The notes under the pieces were generated by a model, which searched no databases, was not told the DNA's origin, and worked only from the letters and a program-made list of their open reading frames with translations. From Carposina sasakii (lineage: Eukaryota > Arthropoda > Insecta > Lepidoptera > Carposinidae), in the NCBI GenBank assembly GCA_014607495.2, contig CP053148.1, forward strand, positions 3,720,001 through 3,784,000: 64,000 bases of DNA, read 5' to 3'. The stretch's first letter is position 1. Every line of letters begins with the position of its first letter. Below are positions 44,161-57,300 of this stretch, piece after piece. The translations under genes were made by a program, and so were the position numbers.

Positions 44161-44650
44161 TTTTTTTTGTTTAGTTTATCCCGAAGGAAGGGGAACTAAG
44201 CCCATACAGCCATGACACATGTTTGACACTTCAAATTTTTTTTTGTTTAGTTTATCCCGAAGGAAAGGCAAGGTGAAGCCCATACAGCCATTGTCTTTAG
44301 TAAATGATTTCTGGTTTTATGATGGATGATATTGATGATGATGAATGGAAACGTCGGGAAAATCCTCAAGAATGGATGTAAAATTAGCAAAGATAAAAAA
44401 TTATTGCAGAAACAATTTACATGAGCCCATGAAGAGATCATATTCCGACTAAAGTTTTATTCAGCTTACCTGCATATAAAACCATGCACACGCACTACAT
44501 TCACATCACAAGTAAACAAAACATAACGTATCTACCAGAAAACATCACTTTACGGCACACGTAAGCCATTTACAAGTAATTTTTTATTTTCACAAGAAAA
44601 TTACACCTGCACCCTTTCGTATAGCCATAAAAAGTATTTTCTCTAATGTT
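44161..44650 (-). mobile_element. Poly(A)-tailed repeat family P, two minus-strand copies
   Basis: A full copy (about 44237-44650) reads, on the minus strand, towards 'tttcccgacgtttccattc', 'aaagacaatggctgtatgg' and a run of A. A truncated copy of its last 60 bp sits at 44161-44215. The same 400-bp unit lies in the opposite orientation at 62275-62692. The terminal A run on each suggests retroposition. It lies just upstream of the PRMT5 start. Confidence 0.7.
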
Positions 44651-44654
44651 GGGG

Positions 44655-46219
44655 AGTCCAATCCTATGTATTATACTAACAATAAATGTAAGGTTGTGTT
44701 CAGACCAAAATAACTGTCACCCGCCGCCGGAAGTGAGTGGGCGTTTTAAGCAGTTTATTCTATTTACATACATATAAATTTTTTCGATTGTATTTTGTAT
44801 GATACGCAAGAACTTGGTAATAATTTTGTCCGTGGCTTTCTATCAAGGTGATGGATGTGTATTGTACGTAATAAATAAAAAATGGAACCCTTATGGGAGT
44901 CCGGAGTTTGTCTGTTCATCCATCTATCACAGCCAATTTGCTCCCAATTTACTGGACTAAATTAGGTAATGTGGTAAATTAGTAGGTAATCCTGTGACCC
45001 GAATACAGACAGATGAGTAATATAAATAAGTAATTCAATATTTTAAAAAAAGGGTCGCTTTCATTCAGGGGACTACTTAGGAAAAACACATAGCTTACGT
45101 TTAAGGATCTCAAGTACCTAAATAGGTATTGTTTTATTAGTGTATTTTATTCAAGATCATCATCATCATTTTCAGCCTTCCACTGCTGAAAATAGGCCTC
45201 CCCCAACAACCTCCATTCCTTATTCAAGATAGAAGACGATTTACCAATAACTTCTGATCTGATGATACAAAATAAAGTAAATTACAAGAAAACCTGTAAG
45301 AGTTCTTGGCATTTTACGGAACCCTCTTAACGCGAGATCAACTCCCCGTTGTGACACGAATGTTTTAAATTTATTTTATAATTTACACCAGTAGATACCC
45401 GCAATTGCGTCCACGTGGACTACAGAAAAATAAGGTGTCCAAATTATCCGGGATAAAAATATTTTCCTGTGATAAAAGTAGTTTATGTCCGTCATCAGGC
45501 ACTAACTAATCTATCTCTGTGTCAAATTTCAATAGAATCGGTTTAGTAGTTTTGGCATGAAAGTCGGTCAGACAGACAGAGTTTTATAATATTAGTATGG
45601 CTTGCCATATTGGGGTTTATTAAACAGGGGAATTTACGATTTCATTTCTGGCAACCCCGCCGTAAAAAGTGTATGTCAATTTTAATAAAGTTTGCTGACC
45701 AGGGGTGCGTTTGTGTTCACCATCCAGTCTAAAATTTAAACTGACTACATGTCAAACACCCCGTTCAAGCACTCCGCGAGGCGAAAAATTAAACTGTCAA
45801 AATTTTATCTGACCCGTTCACGGACGTCCTCTGGTATAAATTTTCGCCTGGCTAGGATAAATTCTAGCGTGCTTTTTACACCAAACTATTTAGAAATTTT
45901 TTACCACAAACTTAAATTTCATTACAAACAATTAGTACAAAACAGTAAAAAACTTTGTCGATTAAAAAAGATATATAAATACTTTAAACAAACCTAATCC
46001 CCGCTCTTTGAAATAAGCGATTTAAATGAACCGCATCACGCGCATTGGTAGAACATACGATCAAAAACAAACGTATCAATACACCTCTTGCGATCCGAAA
46101 CAATGTACGAGTATTATACGAAAAATACCCATGATACGAAACATGCGAGTAACAAGATGAATTCCTGGGTAACGTGTCGTTACTCGGTACTTGATGCATA
46201 CTCAGTAACGAATACATAC
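44655..46219. other. Intergenic stretch left of the DNA transposon
   Basis: Contains a short retroposon family R tail piece (about 45160-45215) and a family Z copy (about 45405-45600). The 82-codon frame at 45749-45997 shows no recognised domain. The missing first exon of ABHD16A may be here but could not be identified. Confidence 0.4.
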
Positions 46220-47138
46220 GGGTCATTTTCAAAATAATTGCTCATTTCAGAAATGTTACTTTTATGTCACAATAACATAAAAGTAACATAAAAGAAAACA
46301 AGGGCTGCATTCACAGTGGTAAATAAAACAGTTTTTTAGTATTTAATATTGTAATAATTAATCAAACACGTACACGTACATTATTATGTACAGTTCGTGA
46401 GGTTTAAGCCGAGCTTTGCATTTGTGTGAGTGTGCACATAGACACAGGTTAGGTTTATATCGGCGTAACTCCGTCGCGCTCCTACATTTCTTTAAGTCAC
46501 TCACATGAATAGCTAGCTTAGCGTAGACCCCGCGGCTGTACTGGACATAGTGAACATAAACATGAAACATACAAAATAATGACAATAATAAAACCGTCAG
46601 GGTTATGTTTAATTTGAAGATGGTTACTCAGTTAATCATAAATCGAAAATAAAAATATAATATTAAAATGCGAACTTTGAACATTCTCTCTATCGTCATG
46701 ATAATACTGCACGATTAACTTCCTAATATTTATATATAATGTCTGCCTATTCATACATGAAATATTTTAACAGTAGCTTCTTAAGTCGTATCTAAAGATA
46801 CAAAACAACAAAAAAAAATATTTTAAGTGTTTTTCTTTTTACGAAATTATTATAATTCAATTTTTTTTTATATATTTTGCATAAAACCTTTAATGAAAAC
46901 CCCTTAAATGAAAGTAAATAAATAAACGTTCTGAATGTTAAAGGTCAAAAAATAAGAAACCAGTATTTATTTTGTAGCTCAAGTAATTTTAAATTATTTA
47001 ATGTAAATATATTTAATAAAATTAGAAAAAAAACTTTTGAAATGGCTTCGTTATAACCGTCTAACAGTTAAAAACCGTTAGATGATACCCTTAAAATATT
47101 TCGTGTATGAATAGGTAGACCTTATATAACTATACATA

Positions 47139-49547
47139 TTATTGACTATCGCTACTAAAAAGATCCCAGAAATTTCTCTTCAAATCAACCGTAGAAACAT
47201 TATAATATTTTGATGGCTTTTTAACCATCTTTGCTAGATCCTTAGGTTTAAAATTTACTTTAATATCAGATAAAATAGTAACATTTGAAGTAGATGCATT
47301 ACTGACATGATAATGATTAGTTTCTCCTATAGGTTCGACATCATCAGAATTAGGTAAAACTTTATTGGTTACTAACATCTCTAGGTCTTCTTGCTCAGAT
47401 TCACTTTCAGATGTAGATTCTATAACAAGTCGTTTTGCTCTTGAACGTTTAACATGATCAGTAATTAATTTGTGACTTTTTATGGCATAACATTGGCAAA
47501 TATTGGGCTTTAAACAAAAGCAGCTTAAAATTCGATATTGAATTATATTATCTTCGTTTGGTATTACTTGGTGTATTTTTTGCGTATTTGGAACGGCCAC
47601 AAATTTACAACCCTCAATTTGATTTTCTATTCTCAATATGTCCTCCTGATCAATAAGAAATAATTTTACAGTGGTAGCAGTATTGTGTTCAAGTAATTGA
47701 ATCGCAGTTTCAGCATCAGGTATATCATGTCCGTATGATATTTGTTTATCTAACAATCTTTTTACTACTCCCCCAACCCCATCCGCTGCACCCTTCCCAT
47801 GGGCCGCTTCAAAAAAATTCCAGGTTGCAAAAATAAAACCATAAGATTCTATCATTTTGGTAAGAAGGGCAAAGTTCTTCTTTTGCCTGTATTGACTTGA
47901 CGGACCATCTGAGAAGAAATGTATAGTGTCTTTCAAAGGAAATCTATGTTTAATGTCACGCATCAGGGGCTCCAAGTGAGCCCAGATCGATTCCGGTGTG
48001 TGTTTGTTGCAGTTGGAAAATGTACAAAATGATTCGGGATCAGTTTCATCATTATATATAATGCTTGTGTGCAAGGTGATTTGTGAATGTGATGCTCCAA
48101 AATGTACTGCTTGTATTTCATTATGAAATTTGCAATTATAATTTTCTGAGAAGTCACAATGTAGCATAATTTCATTTCTTTGTAAATTCTCCTTCAATGA
48201 TTTATAAATTTTGTATTGATGTGAAATGTTGTAAATATGAATTTTAAAGCCTCTTAATTCCGTGTCAAAATTTGATAATAGAGATTCTAACATACCTGAT
48301 ATTATTTGTTTAATTGTTTTTTTGGTTGATTTTTTTTCATTGTTCTTTTCATATTCTATGGTTTTGACCGTCCACTCTAGCCATGACACTTTTTCATTCA
48401 ATTTTATATTCAGTAAGTCATATCTGATTGATTTGTTTTTGCAAATATCACATGTTGAATACATGCACTTTTGGGAGTATAAATCACACACTGTAGACTT
48501 TATAACGGTGTCCAAAGTATCACCGTCCTTAAAAAATTTTAGTGTTTTTAGGGATGTAAACTTGAAATCTATATTACTGTGTCTTTTGCAAAGACAAGTA
48601 TTTCGATTTGATAAATTTGGGATCAATACGTAAAATGGCTTGAAACGTCTGAATGTGGCGTATGAAATTGGAATTCCAGTCTCCTTTACAAATTTTAACC
48701 GTAAATTTACCATCGAATCTAGCAAATATCGTCTTTGCATTTTAACTTTATTTTTTGTTTTAGTTTCTTTCTTAGCTGCAGTAGCTCGACTGACATCATC
48801 TTGGTTAAAAAAAGTATAAATTTTATTTGCTAGGTTATTTCGTTTAATATTAACTTTTTTTGCATTACGTCTGATTGGGTATTTAATCCCAATAGCAGAC
48901 TGTAATTTACTTTTCATTTTATACCCTTTTACGATGTCGTTACTTACAATTTCTTTTAATACATTTCTCTTTTCATTACTTCCTGCTGCATTATATTGTA
49001 TTTTTAAGGATTCTATTAACACATTCTTTTCAAATAACTCCTTTTTAATAATTTCTTTTTCTTCTTCAGTAGTGTTTAAATTAGCAACAAATGAGTTGGT
49101 TTTTGATATTGGGCTTGACACAGTATAAAATGACTCTCTGCTAAACATATTTTCTTTTTCTTCGTCTTCTTTTGTGTTTTGCAAAATTTTGTATCTATAT
49201 ATTTTTTTCTTTAAAGCTTTATTCTCTTCGATTAATAATTCAATTTTTTTCTTCATATTTTTATTTTCTTTGGTTAATGTTCTATATCTTTTCTGATATA
49301 TTCTTTGGTATTCTTTTCGAGTTTTACCCTTTTCTATAACTTCTTGTTTATAGTCTGATTTTTGTTTTAAAGTCCTCCAATATTTTCGCCTGCTTTCTTT
49401 CTCTCGATCCGATAGCTCCCCAATTTTTTTATAGAATTTTTTAGCTCTTTCTAAATTTTTTTCCTGTAGTGCTTTCCATTTTTGAGGATTATTCAATTTT
49501 AGTCGGTCTCGGTACCGTTTTTGCCTCTCTGCCGCAGACAAAGGCAT
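47139..49547 (-). CDS. Putative DDE transposase of the 46220-50883 element
   Basis: An uninterrupted 802-codon gene. The start at 49547 is preferred over an ATG nine codons upstream because a splice acceptor (TTCTTTACAG) lies between them, six bases before AUATGCC-type context. The matching donor AAG|GTAAGT is at 50254, giving a 5'UTR exon ending at 50255 and an intron of about 700 bp. The N-terminus (MPLSAAERQKRYRDRLK) begins a long basic, coiled-coil-rich region of about 200 residues. Cysteine clusters (CLCKRH, CDICKNK) follow. Candidate catalytic residues are D465 in HCDFSENY, D547 in FFSDGPSSQYR and E580 in FEAAHGKGAADGVGG. The C-terminus has a second Cys-rich patch and an acidic/serine tail. 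The HGKG..DGVGG..KR motif is found in many animal transposon proteins of unassigned name. The activity call is inference. Confidence 0.85.
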   Translation of the reverse strand: MPLSAAERQKRYRDRLKLNNPQKWKALQEKNLERAKKFYKKIGELSDREKESRRKYWRTLKQKSDYKQEVIEKGKTRKEYQRIYQKRYRTLTKENKNMKKKIELLIEENKALKKKIYRYKILQNTKEDEEKENMFSRESFYTVSSPISKTNSFVANLNTTEEEKEIIKKELFEKNVLIESLKIQYNAAGSNEKRNVLKEIVSNDIVKGYKMKSKLQSAIGIKYPIRRNAKKVNIKRNNLANKIYTFFNQDDVSRATAAKKETKTKNKVKMQRRYLLDSMVNLRLKFVKETGIPISYATFRRFKPFYVLIPNLSNRNTCLCKRHSNIDFKFTSLKTLKFFKDGDTLDTVIKSTVCDLYSQKCMYSTCDICKNKSIRYDLLNIKLNEKVSWLEWTVKTIEYEKNNEKKSTKKTIKQIISGMLESLLSNFDTELRGFKIHIYNISHQYKIYKSLKENLQRNEIMLHCDFSENYNCKFHNEIQAVHFGASHSQITLHTSIIYNDETDPESFCTFSNCNKHTPESIWAHLEPLMRDIKHRFPLKDTIHFFSDGPSSQYRQKKNFALLTKMIESYGFIFATWNFFEAAHGKGAADGVGGVVKRLLDKQISYGHDIPDAETAIQLLEHNTATTVKLFLIDQEDILRIENQIEGCKFVAVPNTQKIHQVIPNEDNIIQYRILSCFCLKPNICQCYAIKSHKLITDHVKRSRAKRLVIESTSESESEQEDLEMLVTNKVLPNSDDVEPIGETNHYHVSNASTSNVTILSDIKVNFKPKDLAKMVKKPSKYYNVSTVDLKRNFWDLFSSDSQ

Positions 49548-50254
49548 ATTTTCTGTAAAGAATAAAAAATACAATGTAATAACTCAGAAAATAATAATTA
49601 AAAAAATCATATTTAACGATAAAAGCAGTCTATTTTGAAGCATACGTCGTCGTAAAATTTAACGTGAAAATTTAATTTTGCATCACATTAACAAATCACA
49701 TTGTATACAAGTATTTTGAACATTGAGAATAGTATCAAACTTGTCATGCTAGAATAAGTCAGAGCCTGTTAATGCTAGACGAAAATACTTGGGTTATATT
49801 AAATAAATATATTACACTAATAACTCAAAGCTGCAGATCGCAATATACACTCGATCGCGCAACTTGTACAGTATAAACCAAAACGAAGGTATAAAATGAT
49901 TAGTAAATTACAGTCAGCTATTATAGGGCCAATTTGAGGATTTTAAGTTATCCAAGCATCACTCAAAACACTGAATACGACCATAGAAAAACATGTTTAT
50001 TTTACTATTGGTTTAATTATAATTTATATAATATTTTAAAATCATGCTGTGGACACGTCTTAATCCAATTTTATGTAACGTAACATAAAAAAATGTTACA
50101 TAAGTGTGACATAAAGGAACAAGTAAGCATGTTTTTCTACAAACTAACCTCAAATCACAGAACATAATTCACTCGATCGTTGCAGCTAATTAGCGACAGA
50201 ATAGCACTATCATAATAGTTTCCTGACAATTAAAAATAGTTTAAATTTACTTAC

Positions 50255-50400
50255 CTTGCGTATTTTTTCCAATTTACCAAAAAGAAACCAGATAAATGTT
50301 TTTTATCGACGCACACCATACACCCAACTTTTTTGCCGAGAACAAAATGGCTGCTGCCCTGTGATTGGTCGCCTGAGGTTCGGACAGTGACAGCAAATGT
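50255..50400 (-). promoter_or_regulatory. Transposase promoter / 5'UTR exon
   Basis: On the minus strand this GC-richer patch ends at the donor AAG|GTAAGT (exon end 50255), which pairs with the acceptor before the transposase ATG. The transcription start is unknown. Confidence 0.45.
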
Positions 50401-50887
50401 TGCCAGTATTAAAGTTTAACAAAATACCTTTTTCGCGACTAAATAATGCGTTACATAAATGAAATAACATCGATGAAGTAATTTTGAGACCAGTTTTATT
50501 TTTTATTTATAACTAAAATTAATGTGTCAAATGAATTTTCAAGGATTCTACACACATTTTACAGTGTTATTAGAGAGGATAGCCAATTTTGTTTGATAAT
50601 AAATAAAATACTTTTATTGTTTTTTCAAGTTTAAAATATCAGTGCTGGAAGTTGGACACACGTTTTTTGTAGGAAGACCAGAAACATGCTTTAAAAATTT
50701 CGCAATATATAAAAAATGAAGTATCAACTACCAACAATGACATTATAATACAATATAAAGAAAGGCTTCTTTGTAATGTTCAGTATTTTATTAATATTGC
50801 CATTACAGTTTTTTTGTAGAAATTAAGGAAAGATGATGGACAAGATTTTTTTCTGAAATGAGCAATTATTTTGAAAATGACCCATAC

Positions 50888-51329
50888 GGTTTGTTACAGC
50901 TTTAATATATTATATTCCGTCACGTTGATTCGGCGTAAATTCTAACTTCTTTTAAAAACACGATAATTTTGAAACAAATATGAGATAATTTCGCAACGTA
51001 CGATCTGGCAACACTGAATAATGTCAAAGTCACTTTCGGCTTAATGACTAGGTTCCAGGCCAGTAAAATTTAATAAAAAAAATAATCAAAGTCACTCGTA
51101 GGCGGAATGCATTTTTAACTTTCCTATTTATTTAAAATAAAATTACATAAAATTTATAATATCATTGCGTGTACACTTTATAAGTTCAATTTATCATTCG
51201 TAACTAACATTCCAATTACAAATATTTTATCCAATTGGGTTCATTATAATTATTATTGATTTTAGGCTTGACGACCTAAAAGCCTATCATAATGATAAAG
51301 TTAACTTGGCAATGTCTTTTCTCGCCTAG
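50888..51329 (+). other. Gap between the transposon and the first visible ABHD16A exon
   Basis: No convincing first coding exon was found. ATG at 51043 followed by ACTAG|GT would be in phase but has a poor donor and codes only three residues. Confidence 0.4.
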
Positions 51330-54300
51330 GTTATACAAAATCTACAGGGAAGGACCAAGAGAGGTATATATTAAGTCATATATTTTTAAATTTGTATCCC
51401 ATTGAGTTGATTATTTATAATCTGCCACCAGTGCAAGCTGGCTCAAAGTTTACTTGAAATATCTTGAGTCATAAAGTTATAACTATTATGTTTTAAGTTT
51501 AGTTATATGATTCATTAATGCCAATTAATAAGGTTTAAGACCCAATTAGTTCTAACTATAATACTTATCATAAAAAAATGTTGCTTAAAATATAATACTG
51601 CAAAACTTGACTAGGAACCAAATTACTTACATTTCATTATTTTTCAATGTAAAGTATTGTTTAACATAATATTGTACTTCACTATTAAATATTTTAACAT
51701 ATTTTAACTTCTCTAGAATAAAATATTAAACAATACTTTTCCAAGCAGCATAGACCAGCTTGGGGCAGCTAATCACATTTACTGCTACCAACTATGTTTT
51801 TGCATTTCCTTGTTGTCTAGAGGTGCTACCAAAACCTTTATGTTCTAGTGCCAGGTGTTGAACTTATGTAGGATTGCAAAAAATCTACTGTAATATCTCT
51901 GTCACCATGAGAACAAAATGAAAATCACAGTGGTTTAAATGCATGAAAGCTTGACAAACATAAATTTCACATTCACAAATTTTCACTTTATTTGTTAGAA
52001 TTTAATTTAAGTTACATTCAGAATTAAAATTAATATAACTTTTTTTTCTTATTAGAACCAGTATCAGCCTCTCTTATTGGAAAAATGGAGTGATACCTTC
52101 ATTCTTATGGTAAGTGTTCTCTATGGAAATTGTTTTTATTTATTTACTACTCATTCAATAAAGCATTAATAATATTCATAGAACAGCTCAAATTAGTTTT
52201 CTAGAATGACTTGTGCTTAAATGCCCACCAGAAATGCACCTATTTCACAATGATAATAAATAACTTTAAAATGCCTACTTGAATAAAATTAATAAATGCT
52301 CATCAAACTAACCTAACATAGGTAACCTACTTATTTGGTGAGCATTCATCTAGTTTTTTATTTTTTTTGGTTCACATGTTTTGGTAGGCATTTAAAAGTA
52401 AATCTTAATACAACTAAAAAAAACTTTTTTTTTCATTTAGATATTATTTTAAAATTTCTGTCACTTTAAAAATCACCTTATGATGCAATTACTTTAAAAT
52501 ACATTTTCAGACAAACCTGATTTTGAAAATAGGCCTCTACACATCACCCTTAACATCCATTTATATCTACAAGAGAGGATTTATCTCTATGGACGAGACT
52601 AGAAACCTTACTAGATTGTTAGGAGGGTTCAGTACATTTTTAGCATTTACCTTCCTCATAAGAGCTGTAGGGAGGGCTAGTAATCAGAAGTATGTGGAGT
52701 TCTTGAAGGACATCACTAATTCTAAAGTGGAGCAGAAAGCGTATCTGGAGGCAGTGAGGAAATATGATTGTGAATTTAGTGCATGGCCTGCCTCATACAA
52801 TATGTCGCCTAAGAACAGGTAAGAGGTGGATATTTAAGGTTTAGTAATCTTTACCAAATTGTGAAGTTTCATTGATACCTGTTTAGTACTTTTTGTGTCA
52901 AGGGTAACAAACATATTCAAATGGTTCAAAGTTTCAGATAATACTGCCTGCAATGACATTGGGGTAGGCCATTCCTAGTTTTTCGATGATCATCGACCTA
53001 GTTAAAATATAGGTAGTACTTCTTATTCGTCTTCAGCCTATCGCAGTCCACTGCTGGACGTAGGCCTCCCCCAGGGCACGCCACAAGGCTATTGCCATAG
53101 GGGGGTTTGCCCATAGTCACCATGCTGGGCAGGCGGGTTGGTGACCGCAATGCGATTTTCGGCCTATGTTGTCAGCACGGGAGGCGCTGCTGCCCACCTC
53201 CCGGGAACCCTTAATCGCCTCGTACGATACCCACGGGCAGGCAGGGGTGGTACAAACTCTACTCTGCCGGCACCACGCGGCTTACTTCTTATTACTACAT
53301 AATTATTAGGATTTGCTAATACATAGTTATTTGATTTCAGCACATCATTCTTCGAAAACCATCCATTCGCTCAATGCGCTAACAGTGACCTACCAATTTA
53401 CCAGAGGACATTCATACAAGTGTTAGCGTACATTGCAACGCACACTTTCGGCCTACGTCTCATTTACCCTGGCTCACTTGGTCTCATCAAAATGCTCTTA
53501 TGTAAGTGGGTATTAATTCGTGTACTATAGGCATAGTGTAACTTTTCAATTTGTGCTCCTTAGATATTCCACATACCATGCTATAGTTCATATTAAATCA
53601 AGTGATGCAGTTATCACATTTATCACTTTCTGATGCTATATAAACTGACCGTGTGCTGTCAGCAGAGTAGAATAGAACCACCGCACATCTGACTGGGTAT
53701 CGTAAGTCAACCAACCCGCCTGCCCAGCGTGGTGACTATCTATATAGTCACCTCCCTATGGCGGTAGCTTTGTGGCGTGCCCCATGGGAGGTTTACATCC
53801 ATCAGTGAATTGCAATAAGCTGATGTGATGTTATGATGATAATGCTACTGCTACATATATTGTGATTGGTTGTGTGAAATATGCATGCATGAGAAACGTA
53901 ACTATAAGGACCCAGCTATACTAAACGTAAGTATCTTTATGATCCTGCAGCTATGATAAACCGTTGTGGGAACACCACATTTTATATGTATGTGTGGGTG
54001 AAGTTTGAACGTGATCGAATTTTAAACTTTTTCGACAAAGCCTACTAGTCCAACCAGCATTCAAGCAGCTTCTAGAACTATTAGAATCAAAATATTTCAG
54101 GGACGCCCATATTCCATGGCAGGACAGCTCTAGTCGAGGAGTATAATGGCAAACGTGCCAAGCTGCAAACAGCAGAGGGTAACCATATAGACACGATGTT
54201 CGTGGACCATCGTGCGCGGGCACCTAACGGTAACATACTGGTGATCTGCTGCGAAGGAAACTCGGGGTTCTATGAGGTTGGCATTATGAATACGCCGATC

Positions 54301-57300
54301 AAGGCCGGGTACTCCGCTTTGGGGTGGAATCATCCTGGATTTGCTGAGAGCACGGTAAGTTTTTTTATTTAAGGTAGGTATTTATATTTTTACAGGTTAG
54401 TCGACAATAACTATAATATTTAACTTGTTTAACTAGTCTACTTTTTAATACAAAGTTTAACCACTGTACGATTATAGTTGAATCAGTGACGTAAATTAAA
54501 GTTTAGGTTACTCAATCGCTGACATCCTTTACAAACTAAGGTCATAGAGGAAATTTCTGTATGATATTATTCATTTGCTGCCGACCTTTACAAATAGGTC
54601 TAGGCCATAGAGGAAATTCCTCTATGATAAGCTGAGCTGATCTCATTATTGGCATGATTTAAAAACCATCTAATTTTGTACATAAAAATATTATATCGCG
54701 AATGTTTATTATGAATGTTATTGACTGGGGATAGAGCTAAAAAATAACCCTTCGACAGCGGAGATCGATTTTAATTCTTCAACCGAACGTGTGAAATCAG
54801 TTGACATTCCACAGGGTGTGCCATTCCCGGAACAAGAGAAGAATGCAATAGACGCAGTTGTCCAGTACGCTATAAACACTCTGGGGTTTGCCCCCGAACG
54901 TATTGTGATGTTCGGTTGGAGTATTGGAGGGTATGCCGCCGCTTGGGCTGCCACCCAATATCCTGTTAAAGCATTGGTAAGATTTTACACAGCTATGTTC
55001 TCAAAAAATGGGGTAGTTGTGGCTGCACGATCGCGATTCTCGAGCCACTTTTTGAGTTGGCTTCATATGCATAAGATCAATGACAAGTGAGAACACCCGT
55101 AAATTCCTTAGTTGACTCTTACGACTTGCACGGAATAGCGTGCAATTAATGTATTCTAGTGGAGCATGAAATAATCATGAATGATTTACATATTAAAAAC
55201 TAGCGACCCGCCCTGGCTTCGCACGTGTGCAGTGCTGATCCTATACATATAAACCTTTCTCGTGAATCACCCTATCTATTAAAAAAACCGCATCGAAATC
55301 CGTTCCCTAGTTTGAAAGATCTAAGTATACATAGGGACGGACAGACAGCGGCAAGCGACTTTGTTTTATAATATATAATGATGCTAAAGAAACTCAAGTC
55401 GTTCGACCGTCTTTTCACAACAGAAAGACTGTATACGAATCTTGTTAAAGCAGATAAATGCATAAGTAATTAAGTACTCAGATATAAAAAGTACTATACA
55501 TACTACCTATGTAGTATGTATAACCATCATCATCATCAGCCTATTGCAGTCCACTGCTGGACGTAGGCCTCCCCCAGGGCACGCCACAAGACTGCCATGG
55601 GGGGTATTTGTCCATAGTCACCACGCTGAGCAGGCGGGTTGGTGACCGCAGTTTGTATTTTGGACTATGTTGTCAACACGGGAGGCGCTGCTGCCCACCT
55701 CCCGGAAACCCTTAATCGCCTCGTACGATACCCACGGGCAGACATGGGGTGGTACGAATTCAACTCTGCCGGCACCACGCGGCCATAATATTACATAATA
55801 TTACAGCTAAAACCCAAAGTGCGGCTACATCTAGTTCTAACCGCATGTGACTGATAAAGTAATTTGCAGAAGCAGAGCGTTAGCAATGCGACAGCGAGGC
55901 GTTCTCTCCGAGATCCGCACTCCTGCGCACACACACGCAATTTTCACTGTCGCACTTAGGTGATAGCCCAGCGGCCACACCCAGTTATAGCTGGTTAGAA
56001 CTAGTTAGCTCTTCGGGTTCTAGTCATAACATGTACAATAGAAGAGATACCCTTGACCACATAGATCCTGGACGCGACCTTCGACGACCTCCTTCCCCTG
56101 GCTCAGAACCAGATGCCGGCGTCGTGGACGCTGCTGGTGAAGGAGGTGGTGCGGTCGTATGTAGACCTGAATGTAGCTGAACTGGTCTGCAAGTACAGCG
56201 GGCCGGTGGTGCTCGTGCGACGGACGGAGGACGAGATTATATGCCTCAAGTACGTATTATACACATATCATACTAGATAATATGGTCCATTCTGAGCATC
56301 ACACCTAAAATACTATACATAGGTACATAATATGGTCGATTCTGACCATCACACTTTAGCCTTAATGTAAAATTAGACCTACCTGCCCCTTTCTCTCTCA
56401 GCCATCTATGTTAAGAACGGTCAGGGACAGACTGACTAAGGTTAAGTTTACGTTTAAGTGTGACGGTCAGAATCGACCATCTTATATTACATACATAATT
56501 TTATAGACTCGGCTTTGTTCCCAATGAACAATGATAAGTTGTTACTCGTAGTTCATCGCCTAAGGGTACGCCCTGTAGTATTGTAAACAGTAACGTAAAC
56601 ATAACAAAATGATCATAAATTGGTGTTGCAGTGTGAAAATCGTATTTGATTCCATAAAATACTATGTGTCGATTTATCCTCTAGTCTAAGGGCTGATTTT
56701 TCCAAACGTCAGATAGCCTATATCGGCTCTAATTTAAGTACTTAGTTAAGCCTCAGCTAGGGGACGCAGTAACATAGGTCAAAAGTTAATCAGTAATAAA
56801 ATTATAATCGAACTACTGCAGTTTTTTTTATAGCTGCAATAGTCCGGAGAGTAAACAGAACTATTGCTACTCAAAAGTTCAAACAACCGCCCCCTTATTA
56901 CTAGCAAAAGCAAAGCGGTAGCGAAAATTGTACGAAATTCGCTGATTGAATCTCAAATTCGTATTCGTAAAGTGAATTTCAAAGGAATTTTTACATTACA
57001 ACGCGAATATTGTACAATTTTCGCTATCGCATTGTTGCTGCTTTGCTATTGCATGATACGTAATCAGCCCGCCGGACAACCGGACTACTAGAGGCTCTTT
57101 TTTACAGACAAGGTCAGTTATCAAGCAACCGCGGCAACCACCTAGTGTCTAAGATAATAGCGGCGCGTCACCCGGAGGTGCTACAAGCGTCGTCCTCTGG
57201 CGCCGCCCTCGCCACCCTGATGAAATACATCAACATGGTGGAGGCACAGCGCTCTGCACTCGGCCGGGCTGACCTTAGCGATCGGGATGTACAATATGTA

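Larger units (their letters stand above)
46220..50883 (-). mobile_element. Intact cut-and-paste DNA transposon, 4664 bp
   Basis: Perfect 34-bp terminal inverted repeats (start GGGTCATTTTCAAAATAATT) occupy 46220-46253 and 50850-50883. The flanks are ATAC at 46216-46219 and 50884-50887, a 4-bp target duplication. Subterminal words (TAACATAAAAG, GTTACATAA, TGTCACA / TGTGACA) recur near both ends and could bind transposase. The single gene is on the minus strand with a 5' untranslated exon. A 4-bp duplication together with a large D-D-E protein is known for the Sola superfamily, but no family-specific signature was checked. Intact ends and an open gene suggest recent, possibly current, mobility. 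It lies between PRMT5 and ABHD16A. Confidence 0.9.

Noticed and set aside
48262..48633. Plus-strand 123-codon frame
   Set aside because: Antisense of the transposase gene.
49547..49574. Upstream ATG (MYFLFF...) as transposase start
   Set aside because: A good splice acceptor lies between it and the second ATG, so these codons are probably intron.
51043..51050. ATGACTAG as the first coding exon of ABHD16A
   Set aside because: In phase, but the donor (GTTCCA) is poor and it would give only Met-Thr before the conserved Arg.
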